From contig CAMDAL010000199.1 of the NCBI GenBank assembly GCA_945888565.1, positions 1 through 7,540 on the forward strand: 7,540 bases of DNA, given 5' to 3'. The translations under genes were made by a program, and so were the position numbers. Under the pieces are notes generated by a model. That model had not been told where the DNA came from. It did not search any database and saw only the letters and a program-made list of their open reading frames with translations. Below are positions 1-6,028 of this stretch, in pieces (within the stretch, counting starts at the first letter, position 1; each line of letters starts with the position of its first letter). This stretch comes from Devosia equisanguinis. GTDB taxonomy: Bacteria; Pseudomonadota; Alphaproteobacteria; Rhizobiales; Devosiaceae.

Positions 1-1
1 C

Positions 2-94
2 GCAAAGGCCGAGGCGGACGTGCGAACGACAATCGACACCGCGCGGCTCAAAGGCGCAAATCCCTTCGATGTCATCCTCGCTACCCTCGCCTGA
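2..94 (+). CDS. C-terminal fragment of an unidentified protein, possibly an IS66-like transposase
   Basis: The window opens inside a plus-strand reading frame that ends at the TGA at 92-94, so only about 30 residues are visible. They end in the motif TARLKGANPFDVILATLA. This loosely recalls C-terminal tails of IS66-type transposases, which often carry an ETA(K/R)xxGxxP-like segment followed by a hydrophobic helix. The resemblance is from memory and short, so the family is only suggested. No IS66-like terminal inverted repeat was recognised in the 15 bases after the stop. The fragment converges on the minus-strand gene that ends at 110, leaving almost no room for a terminator. It could equally be the tail of an ordinary chromosomal protein. 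Confidence 0.35.
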   Translation, partial: AKAEADVRTTIDTARLKGANPFDVILATLA

Positions 95-109
95 ACGCGC
101 CCAGAACGG

Positions 110-766
110 TCAAAACGCGGCCTGCCGAAGGGGTGGGTAATTACCCGGCAGCTTGGTGTTCACATAGGCGCCAAACAGCTGCACCGGGAAGGCAAGGCCG
201 GGATAATCCCGCACATCCGACATCTCCTCCGAGCCGAAGACCCGGCGGTAGAACGCCGTGTGTTCGGGCCGCACCAGCGCCAGGCAGGCGTCGGCTTCGA
301 AATACTGCGATGCCATCACTGCGATGCGCAGGGTGAGGAACGGCAGTGCCGGATAGGCCAGCGAGGCCTCGTAGTCAGCGGTAAAGCGCGACGGGTCGAT
401 GAAGGTCTGTCCACGCGCCAGCAGCGGCAGCAGGATATCGGGACAGCTCTTCATGCTGGGCCCGAACGGGTATTGCTCGCTGACGTGGTGTATGCGGATC
501 GAACTCACCAGTTCGCCGTCGATATGAACGCCAAAGCTCATGCCATTCGGCACAGTCTCCAGGTCATCGACAACAATTCCGGTATCGTTCATCGGCACGA
601 ATTCTTCGCGCCGATAAGCTTCGTAGCGCAGGCGATAAATTGGATTGTCTGTTACATCCATGCGGACGCGCGAATATTCGACGCGGTCCAATATATCCAT
701 AAGGGTTCCGGCAAAGCGCGAAACCGGGGCAGCCGACGCAACTGCCGTGCCGTCTTCCGAACGCAT
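110..766 (-). CDS. FeeM/LuxI-fold N-acyl amino acid synthase-like acyltransferase
   Basis: This 218-residue protein looks like a member of the GNAT-fold superfamily that includes N-acyl amino acid synthase FeeM and acyl-homoserine lactone synthases. These enzymes move a fatty acyl group from acyl-ACP to an amino acid-type acceptor. Supporting features are the early YRLRYEAYRREEF segment (residues 44-56), the acidic VVDDLE strand (65-70), the core strand SSIRIHH (88-94), the DPSRFTADY motif (124-132) and a C-terminal acyltransferase-like helix ending HTAFYRRVFG (169-178). It has no signal peptide or membrane segment, so it should be cytosolic. The ATG at 764-766 is supported by GGAG six bases upstream. 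It lies 154 bases downstream of a same-strand c-di-GMP gene. The family call is fair, but the acceptor and product are unknown, and a plain GNAT acetyltransferase remains possible. Confidence 0.7.
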   Translation of the reverse strand: MRSEDGTAVASAAPVSRFAGTLMDILDRVEYSRVRMDVTDNPIYRLRYEAYRREEFVPMNDTGIVVDDLETVPNGMSFGVHIDGELVSSIRIHHVSEQYPFGPSMKSCPDILLPLLARGQTFIDPSRFTADYEASLAYPALPFLTLRIAVMASQYFEADACLALVRPEHTAFYRRVFGSEEMSDVRDYPGLAFPVQLFGAYVNTKLPGNYPPLRQAAF

Positions 767-791
767 AAGGTACTCCGCAACTTAGATGCAA

Positions 792-839
792 AGTTTAACC
801 TTTCGTTAGGCATATTGAAATTCCTAAAATTGCAGGCAA
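792..839 (-). promoter_or_regulatory. AT-rich upstream region with weak sigma-70-like promoters
   Basis: The 154-base gap between the two minus-strand genes contains a clearly AT-rich patch in otherwise GC-rich DNA. Read on the minus strand it offers TTGCCT (834-839) with AATATG (811-816), and TTTCAA (815-820) with TAAACT (792-797), each with a 17-base spacer. Both match the consensus poorly. The patch suggests that the acyltransferase gene can be transcribed on its own, but neither hexamer pair is certain. No U-tailed terminator is visible after the upstream gene, so read-through is also possible. Confidence 0.25.
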
Positions 840-920
840 TCCGCGCGCCCGGAGCATAGGTTTGCGCGGTGATGCCCAGCGGTCGGAGTTTCTATAGATT
901 CGGCAGAACCTTAACGGGGA

Positions 921-3245
921 TTAACCACGTTTGCGGTTTGCTGCGACGGGCAGCCGCACGGGCTGGGCAGCGTCGGATCGGGCCGCCATCCGGGCGATCA
1001 GTTCGGCCACTTCGCGGCGCGGCAGCGGCACGCCGAACAGGTAGCCCTGGATCTGGTCCACCTTGGTATGGGTGGCGATGGCGTTGAGCTGTTCCTCGGT
1101 CTCGATGCCTTCGGCCGTGACCGTCAGATTGATGTCCTTGCCCAGCTGCGCGACGTTGCTCAGCAGCTTCAGCGATCGCGGGTTTTCGCCGATATCGATG
1201 ACGAAAGAGCGGTCGATCTTCAGCTTGGTGAAGGGCAGGGCCTGCAGGTAGCTGAGCGACGAGTAGCCGGTGCCGAAATCGTCGAGCGCGATGCCGATAC
1301 CCTGCTTGGCCAGCTTGTTCAGCACCTTGGTGGCGACCGACTTTTCCTCGATCAGCGCCGTCTCGGTCACCTCGACCTCGAGGCGGTGCGGGGCGAGATG
1401 GGCGGCGTCGAGTGCGGCCTTGACCATGGCCGGCACGTCGGCATTGCGGAAATCGCGGGCCGAGATGTTCACCGACACCGATACGTCCTCGGGCCAGTTC
1501 TTGCACTCGGCCGTCGCAGCCTTCAGCACCCAGCGCGAAATGTCCGAGATGATGCCGGTTTCCTCGGCGATCGGGATGAACAGCGAGGGCGGGATCGAGC
1601 CCAGCTCCGGGTGATGCCAGCGGGCCAGCGCCTCGCAGCTCGCCACCCGGCGGGTCTTGAGATCGACGATCGGCTGGTACACAAGGGTCAGCGCGTCGGC
1701 GGCAACGGCCTGCTTCAGGTCGGCCTTCAACCGCTGCCGATAGCGATAGTCGGTGTCCATCTCGTCGTGGAACACCTGCGCTTGGCCCTTGCCGTTGCCC
1801 TTGGCCTTGTACAGCGCCAGGTCGGCCTTGGTCATCAGGCTGTCGAGCCCGTCTGGGGTACTGGTCACGGTGACGACGCCGATCGAGACGTTCATCGAGA
1901 ACAGCTCCCCCGACACTTCAAAGGCTTGGCGGAACGCCTCGAGGATCTTCTGAGGGTCGCTCACGGTGTCGGTCAGCTGCACGCCGCCGGCGCGATAGAC
2001 GACGTATTCATCGCCGCCCAGCCGCGCCACGAGGCTGTCCTTGCCGAGCACGCGGCTAAGCCGCTCCGAGGTCTCGACCAGCACCCGGTCGCCGATCAGG
2101 TGGCCCATGGTGTCGTTGACGTGCTTGAAGTCGTCGATGTCGACGATCATCAGCATCGCCATGTCCTGCGTCCGGCCATGGCGGCGGCGCTCGAGGTCGG
2201 CCTCCACCTGCTCGGTGAAATAGGCGCGGTTCGGCAGGCCGGTCAGCGTGTCGTAGTGCGCCATGTAGTTGATGCGCTCTTCGGCCTTCACCCGCTCGGT
2301 GATATCCTCGAACAGCAGCACAGTCTTGTCCTGCCGCGACGACACCGTCACTTCGCAGTACTCGTCATCGGTGAGCTTCAGCACCACCTTGCCGCCGCCG
2401 CCTTCATCGACGGTCGACAGCAGCAGGTGCGACGAGCGCTGCGGCAGCGTCCCCTTGGCAGCAGCCGACGAGATCATCGCGGCGAAGGGGCGACCGGTCC
2501 ACTTGCCGGGCATCAGGGTCGAAAAGATCAGCTCGGCGCGCCGGTTGGCGACCAGGATCAGGCCGCGCTCGTCGAGCATGCAGAGGCCGTGTTGCATGGT
2601 TTCGAGCGCCGTATCGAGTTCGGAGGCCAGCCGCGTCGCCTCGATGCGGCCATGCACCGCGCGCAGCAGGATGGCGCGGATATTGGCCGATACCTTGCGC
2701 AGCGACACCACGAAGGCAATCAGCACCACCGACAGCATCATTGTGTGGATCGCGCCATCCAGCAGCATGCCGAGGGCCATGCCGAGGGAGATGACCGCCA
2801 CCTGTCCCGTAACCAGCCGGTCGATGGCGAAGTTGCGCCCGGCCACGCCGACCAGCACCGCCACCGTCACCGAGAGCGAGCTCATTTCGGCGAAGGGCGA
2901 GTTTACCACAAGGAAGCTGTAGGCCATCCAGGCCGAGTATAGCCCCGCTATCGCCACGGCGCCCACGGTAGCGCGGGCCTCCCAGCGCATGGCCGTCGTG
3001 ACGTCGTCGTCGGCGAGCGGGCGGCGCTCGAAGGCCATCATGTCGACGTTGCGGGCAATGCCGAGCACGGCGAAGCCGATGGCGATGCCGATGAGCACCA
3101 GCGAGCCGGACTCCACCCCGGCCGTGGCCGCGACCAGCGCCGAGCTCAGCGCGCCGAGCATCATCACGCGCCGGTCCGCATAGAGCGACTGGATCATCGA
3201 GACGTAATCAACTGGCGGCAGCGATTTGTGGGCTGGCTCGAACAT
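921..3245 (-). CDS. Membrane-anchored PAS-GGDEF-EAL cyclic-di-GMP cyclase/phosphodiesterase
   Basis: This 774-residue inner-membrane protein can in principle both make and degrade c-di-GMP. The N-terminal 185 residues carry about five to six hydrophobic segments (roughly 26-64, 93-139 and 147-182). A PAS-like sensor follows at about 205-315 (GLCMLDERGLILVANRRAE). The GGDEF domain (325-490) carries the variant active site GGDEY at 410-414. The EAL domain (505-755) keeps every hallmark seen in active enzymes: EALARW (538-543), NIS (593-595), EVTET, DDFGTG (655-660), KIDRS, EGIET (712-716) and QGYLFG (733-738). No inhibitory RxxD I-site is present at the usual place five residues before GGDEY, where GKDS is found instead. 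The ATG at 3243-3245 has a close GAAGG upstream. Its product probably sets local c-di-GMP in response to a ligand or redox cue at the PAS or membrane part; the signal is unknown. Confidence 0.95.
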   Translation of the reverse strand: MFEPAHKSLPPVDYVSMIQSLYADRRVMMLGALSSALVAATAGVESGSLVLIGIAIGFAVLGIARNVDMMAFERRPLADDDVTTAMRWEARATVGAVAIAGLYSAWMAYSFLVVNSPFAEMSSLSVTVAVLVGVAGRNFAIDRLVTGQVAVISLGMALGMLLDGAIHTMMLSVVLIAFVVSLRKVSANIRAILLRAVHGRIEATRLASELDTALETMQHGLCMLDERGLILVANRRAELIFSTLMPGKWTGRPFAAMISSAAAKGTLPQRSSHLLLSTVDEGGGGKVVLKLTDDEYCEVTVSSRQDKTVLLFEDITERVKAEERINYMAHYDTLTGLPNRAYFTEQVEADLERRRHGRTQDMAMLMIVDIDDFKHVNDTMGHLIGDRVLVETSERLSRVLGKDSLVARLGGDEYVVYRAGGVQLTDTVSDPQKILEAFRQAFEVSGELFSMNVSIGVVTVTSTPDGLDSLMTKADLALYKAKGNGKGQAQVFHDEMDTDYRYRQRLKADLKQAVAADALTLVYQPIVDLKTRRVASCEALARWHHPELGSIPPSLFIPIAEETGIISDISRWVLKAATAECKNWPEDVSVSVNISARDFRNADVPAMVKAALDAAHLAPHRLEVEVTETALIEEKSVATKVLNKLAKQGIGIALDDFGTGYSSLSYLQALPFTKLKIDRSFVIDIGENPRSLKLLSNVAQLGKDINLTVTAEGIETEEQLNAIATHTKVDQIQGYLFGVPLPRREVAELIARMAARSDAAQPVRLPVAANRKRG

Positions 3246-3406
3246 AGACCTTCACCGGGGTTCGAGGATCATGCCGCCAAGCCGTTAATGCCTGCTTTCG
3301 TTGTCATGCCTCCAATGCGGGGAACTACCCATGCGGCCGGAGGTTCATCGCCTATTGCCGCAAATGGTTTATGATTCGTTGGTGCGCGCGTCGGCCGCGG
3401 CACCTC

Positions 3407-3469
3407 CGGCTCGACGAAAAGGGGGCGCCGCGAGCCTTGCCCGATGGCCCCGCTGCCCCTGTCGAGCCG
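3407..3469. repeat. Imperfect inverted repeat with extended stem
   Basis: CGGCTCGAC at 3407-3415 is the exact reverse complement of GTCGAGCCG at 3461-3469. Inside these arms, AGGGGGC (3420-3426) pairs with GCCCCT (3455-3460) with one bulged G, after a GAAA bulge on one side. The outer nine base pairs are perfect, and the arms sit immediately next to the inner pairing on the right side. No T tract follows on either strand, so it does not look like an intrinsic terminator. It could be a folded leader RNA, a regulator site or a relic of a small mobile repeat. Confidence 0.45.
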
Positions 3470-3496
3470 ATTTGGCTGGCGTGTTGCCGACAGGAA

Positions 3497-3521
3497 TATT
3501 ATCGCTAAACCAGATGTCTGG
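3497..3521 (+). promoter_or_regulatory. Candidate -10 box and operator-like dyad ahead of the reductase
   Basis: TATTAT at 3497-3502 matches the sigma-70 -10 consensus at five of six positions and lies in a small AT-rich island. The best -35 is TTGGCT at 3472-3477, with a long 19-base spacer. Directly downstream, CCAGA-TG-TCTGG (3510-3521) is a perfect short dyad placed about where transcription would start, a typical repressor position. The pieces are visible, but their function is inferred. Confidence 0.3.
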
Positions 3522-3561
3522 GGCGCGCCTGCGCTGCCCGGATTTGCATGGGGGGCAGATA

Positions 3562-4396
3562 ATGACCAGCAGCTTTGACATCCCAGCCATGGGCTTCGGG
3601 ACCTTTGACCGCCGCGGTGAGGCTGGCATCACCGCTATCGGCTACGCGCTCGAGCTCGGCTACCGGCACCTCGATACGGCGCAGAGCTACGAGACCGAGG
3701 CCGAATGCGGTGAAGCGCTGCGTCGCTCGGGCCTGAAGCGTTCCGATGTCTTCCTCACCACCAAGGTGAGCGGCCCCAACAGCGTTGCCGGCCAGCTGCT
3801 CCCGTCACTGGAGGAGAGCGCTGCAAACCTCGGCGTTGGTGCCATCGACCTCACCCTAATCCACTGGCCTGTCACGTCCGCTGGCCGGCTCGACATGCGC
3901 GCCTACCTCACCGAACTGGCCGAGGCGCAGGCCCGCGGCCTCACCCGCCTGATCGGCGTCTCCAACTTCACCATCGCCGACCTCGAGGAAGCCAAGACCG
4001 TTCTCGGGCCGGGCGTGCTGGCCAACCACCAGTTCGAGCGGCACCCGTTCCTGCAGAACCAGAAGCTGGTGAACTACTGCCAGTACAACGGAATTTCCGT
4101 CACCTGCTACCTGCTACCTGCCGCTGGCGCGTGGCCGCTGCGCCGGCGACCCGGTGATCGAGCAGATCGCTGCTCGCCACGGCGCCACGCCGCACCAGAT
4201 CGCGCTCGCCTACTCGCTGAACCAGGGTCTCATCGTCATCCCGACCTCGTCCAAGCACGAGCGGATCAAGGAAAATTTCGAGGCCAGGGACATCGTCCTG
4301 TCGGCCGATGAACTCGCCGCCATCGCCGGGCGCGACAAGGCGGAGCGACAGATCAACCCCTCATGGGGCCCCGCCTGGGACCAGCAACCGGCCTGA
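3562..4396 (+). pseudogene. dkgB: DkgB-type aldo/keto reductase, frameshifted by a 7-base tandem duplication
   Basis: The gene encodes a soluble NADPH-dependent aldo/keto reductase of the 2,5-diketo-D-gluconate reductase B type, which reduces small carbonyls such as methylglyoxal. The catalytic tetrad is present as D38, Y43, K68 and H101, in HLDTAQSYE, LTTKV and LIHWP. GVSNFT (132-137) and, after the break, IPTSSKHERIKENF and the GPAWD tail match the cofactor region and C-terminus of DkgB. Near codon 181 the frame shifts. As written, translation ends at 4311 after about 249 residues, the last ~65 being unrelated Arg/Pro-rich sequence. Removing one 7-base repeat restores a 275-residue protein ending at 4396, the usual family length. 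The ATG at 3562 is chosen because MTSSFDIPAMGFGTF starts like the family. The loss removes the C-terminal part of the barrel, so the product is probably inactive. A sequencing error is possible, but a duplicated heptamer favours replication slippage. Confidence 0.88.
4102..4121 (+). repeat. Heptamer tandem repeat (ACCTGCT, 2.9 copies) that shifts the reading frame
   Basis: Bases 4102-4121 are periodic with a unit of seven: ACCTGCT twice, followed by ACCTGC. Deleting one unit turns the local reading into VTCYLPLARG, which joins the two halves of the aldo/keto reductase seamlessly. The parental sequence would already have held about 1.9 units, an ideal substrate for slipped-strand duplication. 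Confidence 0.9.
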
Positions 4397-4456
4397 GCGA
4401 GCCTGAACCTGGGCCGAGCCGCCTGCCGCCGCCGCGCGGCCGGCCCGGTACTGAAC

Positions 4457-4512
4457 TTGGACACTGTTGGACGATCTGCCATATTGGCGTTCTTGCAGCG
4501 TCCACTGAACGC
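4457..4512 (+). promoter_or_regulatory. Candidate promoter and operator of the LacI-family gene
   Basis: TTGGAC (4457-4462) and CATATT (4480-4485) are separated by 17 bases and form a plausible though imperfect sigma-70 promoter. TTGGAC recurs at 4467-4472, exactly ten bases later, so both copies face the same side of the helix. GCGTTC (4487-4492) and GAACGC (4507-4512) form an inverted repeat over the expected start site, and ACTGAAC occurs at both 4450-4456 and 4504-4510. An autorepressor site is a reasonable inference, since LacI-family genes often control themselves. Confidence 0.4.
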
Positions 4513-4532
4513 GGCGGCAATCGGGAGAGCGC

Positions 4533-5591
4533 ATGGGACGTTCGATTGTCCGGCTGAAGGACATCGCCGACAAGACAGGGTTCTCCACCAACACGGTGTC
4601 GCTGGCGTTGCGCGAAAGTCCGCGCATTCCCGAGCAGACGCGATTGCTGATCCGCGAGGCAGCCGCCGCGCTCAACTATCTGCCCAACCAGATCGCCAAG
4701 TCGCTGGTCAGCCGCGAGACCAGGACCATCGGCCTCGTGCTCACCGACATCACCAACCCGATCCTGACCCGCGTCGCCCAGTCGATCGAACTGGTGCTGG
4801 CCGAACGCGGCTATGGCACGCTGTTCGCCACCTCCAACAACGCGCTTGCCGACGAGATCAGGGCGGTGGACCTGTTCCGGGCCCGGCAGGTCGACGGCAT
4901 GCTGATTTACCCCACCAGCCACCGCGATCTCGACCATCTTCGCCCGCTGCGCCGCGCCAACCATCCCATCGTGCTGCTGGTCGGCGATCCCGACGCGGGG
5001 ATCGATGCGGTCTGCATGGACCAGCGACGGGGCGCCTACAAGGCGGTGCGGCACCTCATCGAAATGGGCCATCGCCGCATCGGCCTGCTCGACGGCTCGC
5101 AGCGGCAGGGCAACCTCGAAAAGCGCGACGGCTGCCTGCAGGCGCTGAGCGAAGCGGGGATCGCGCCCGATCCGGCCCTCTCGGTCGATCCACAGGGCAT
5201 GTCGGTCGAGCGGGGTTATCACGCCACCGAAACGCTGATGCAGACGGCCAATCGTCCGACGGCCATCTTCTGCTCCAACGATTCCCTGGCGCTTGGCGCG
5301 CTGCGCTGGGCGTTGCAGCACAGCCTGCGCGTCCCCGCGGACGTCGCCATCGTCGGCATGGACAATATCGAGTTCGCCGAATACGCGGCCGTGCCGCTCA
5401 CCACGGTGAACTACGCCGCCGAAACCGTCACCCGGATGGCCGTCGACCGGCTGATGCGGCTCATTGCAGCCGGCGACCAGTTGCCCGAACCGCGCGTCAC
5501 CCAGATCGACCCCGACCTCCTGGTGCGCGAATCGACCCAGCCGCGGCAACTGTGGGGCCTCGGGGCGCTGGCCGCGCCGCTCGGCCTTTGA
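4533..5591 (+). CDS. LacI-family transcriptional repressor
   Basis: This is a 352-residue cytosolic DNA-binding protein of the LacI/GalR family, which is usually relieved by a sugar or sugar derivative. The N-terminal helix-turn-helix (residues 7-27, LKDIADKTGFSTNTVSLALR) is followed by the hinge region (about 45-60) and the family signature IGLVLTDITNP (66-76) that opens the periplasmic-binding-protein-like effector domain. That domain ends with the conserved AIFCSNDSLALGALRW (244-259) and VAIVGMDNIEFAEYAAVPLTTV (271-292) segments. The length is normal. The ATG at 4533 is preceded by GGGAG five to six bases upstream. No sugar transporter or kinase lies next to it. The adjacent aldo/keto reductase ends 136 bases upstream on the same strand and could be a former target, but this is speculative. 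The effector cannot be read from the sequence. Confidence 0.95.
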   Translation: MGRSIVRLKDIADKTGFSTNTVSLALRESPRIPEQTRLLIREAAAALNYLPNQIAKSLVSRETRTIGLVLTDITNPILTRVAQSIELVLAERGYGTLFATSNNALADEIRAVDLFRARQVDGMLIYPTSHRDLDHLRPLRRANHPIVLLVGDPDAGIDAVCMDQRRGAYKAVRHLIEMGHRRIGLLDGSQRQGNLEKRDGCLQALSEAGIAPDPALSVDPQGMSVERGYHATETLMQTANRPTAIFCSNDSLALGALRWALQHSLRVPADVAIVGMDNIEFAEYAAVPLTTVNYAAETVTRMAVDRLMRLIAAGDQLPEPRVTQIDPDLLVRESTQPRQLWGLGALAAPLGL

Positions 5592-5657
5592 TCGATGGCC
5601 GTTTCTGCAGCACCGGCGGGCTGAACCGGAACCAGCCGCCACCAATCCGGCGTTGTT

Positions 5658-5671
5658 GAAGGCCAGCCTTC
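5658..5671. promoter_or_regulatory. 14-base palindrome between the lacI-type gene and the PCD gene
   Basis: GAAGGC and GCCTTC flank a central CA, giving a perfect 6+2+6 dyad 27 bases before the dehydratase start. A second, bulged inverted repeat lies at 5615-5640 (GGCGGGCTG with CAGCCGCC). Neither is followed by a T run, so intrinsic termination is unlikely. The size would suit an operator for a dimeric regulator, for instance the LacI-type protein encoded just upstream, but no binding data can be inferred. Confidence 0.3.
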
Positions 5672-5698
5672 AGCCAATTGCCCAGGGAACCGCGCTTC

Positions 5699-5989
5699 AT
5701 GACCGACAAACTGACCCCCGATGCCCGCGAAACCGCGCTGTCCGGCCTCAATGGCTGGATCTACGACCAGCGTGCCGACAGCATCAGCCACGACTTCAAG
5801 TTCAAGGATTTTTCCGAGGCCTTCGGCTTCATGACGCGCGTGGCCCTGCTGGCGCAGGCGGCCGATCATCACCCCGAGTGGAGCAACGTCTACAACAAGG
5901 TGACGATCACCCTCACCACGCACGATGCCGGCGGCCTCACCGAAAAGGATGTGGAGCTGGCCGAAGCGATCGACCAGCTCCTCATCTGA
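5699..5989 (+). CDS. phhB: 4a-hydroxytetrahydrobiopterin dehydratase (pterin-4a-carbinolamine dehydratase)
   Basis: This small cytosolic enzyme dehydrates 4a-hydroxytetrahydropterin so that the cofactor of aromatic amino acid hydroxylases can be recycled. The family is also linked to molybdopterin-related and transcription-cofactor roles. The 96 residues match the usual length. The core motif is clear: ADHHPEWSNVYNKV (55-68) with the paired histidines H57-H58 and Y65, then TLTTHDAGGLTEKD (71-84) supplying H75 and D84. The residue four before the first histidine is Gln53, where the family pattern normally has Glu, Asp, Lys or His. The ATG at 5699 is preferred over an in-frame TTG at 5678: AGGGA lies ten bases before it and the family starts here. 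No phenylalanine hydroxylase gene is adjacent. The gene converges on the quinone reductase, with 39 bases between stops. Confidence 0.93.
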   Translation: MTDKLTPDARETALSGLNGWIYDQRADSISHDFKFKDFSEAFGFMTRVALLAQAADHHPEWSNVYNKVTITLTTHDAGGLTEKDVELAEAIDQLLI

Positions 5990-6028
5990 CCCCGGCGGAG
6001 GGTCGGCGAGCGCGCGCGCCCCATTGGA

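Larger units (their letters stand above)
3246..3561. other. 316-base divergent intergenic region
   Basis: This gap separates the divergently oriented GGDEF-EAL gene and the aldo/keto reductase. I see no protein gene in it. The reductase frame is open upstream to 3301, but the extra residues are Arg/Pro/Ala-rich and unrelated to the family. The region contains a long imperfect inverted repeat (3407-3469), a TATTAT box with a neighbouring dyad (3497-3521) and a G-rich stretch just before the reductase start. A promoter for the minus-strand gene must lie here, but no convincing hexamer pair was found. Confidence 0.5.

Noticed and set aside
819..840. Lux-box-like site (CCT-N8-AGG) upstream of the acyl synthase
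   Set aside because: Known lux boxes have about 12 bases between these trinucleotides and longer matching arms. The arms here are imperfect and offset, and no LuxR-type gene is present.
841..869. CCGCGC/GCGCGG inverted repeat as a terminator for the GGDEF-EAL gene
   Set aside because: The stem is only six bases with a 17-base loop and no T run on the minus strand.
1068..2942. 624-codon plus-strand open frame opposite the GGDEF-EAL gene
   Set aside because: It is His/Arg/Gly/Gln-rich without recognisable domains and lies wholly antisense to a gene with clear, complete domains. Long antisense frames are common in GC-rich DNA.
3301..3561. N-terminal extension of the aldo/keto reductase to an upstream ATG
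   Set aside because: The additional 87 residues are Arg/Pro/Ala-rich and do not resemble the family, while the ATG at 3562 gives the normal N-terminus.
4397..4452. GC-rich stretch after the reductase as an intrinsic terminator
   Set aside because: GGGCCG/CGGCCC-type pairing is possible, but no T tract follows and GC-rich DNA forms such pairings by chance.
4353..5645. 430-codon minus-strand open frame opposite the LacI-type gene
   Set aside because: Composition is low-complexity Arg/Gly/Val/His with no domain, and it overlaps a well-supported regulator on the other strand.
5990..6028. Terminator between the convergent dehydratase and quinone reductase genes
   Set aside because: The 39 bases are G/C alternating (GCGCGCGC), with no defined stem-loop plus T tract on either strand.
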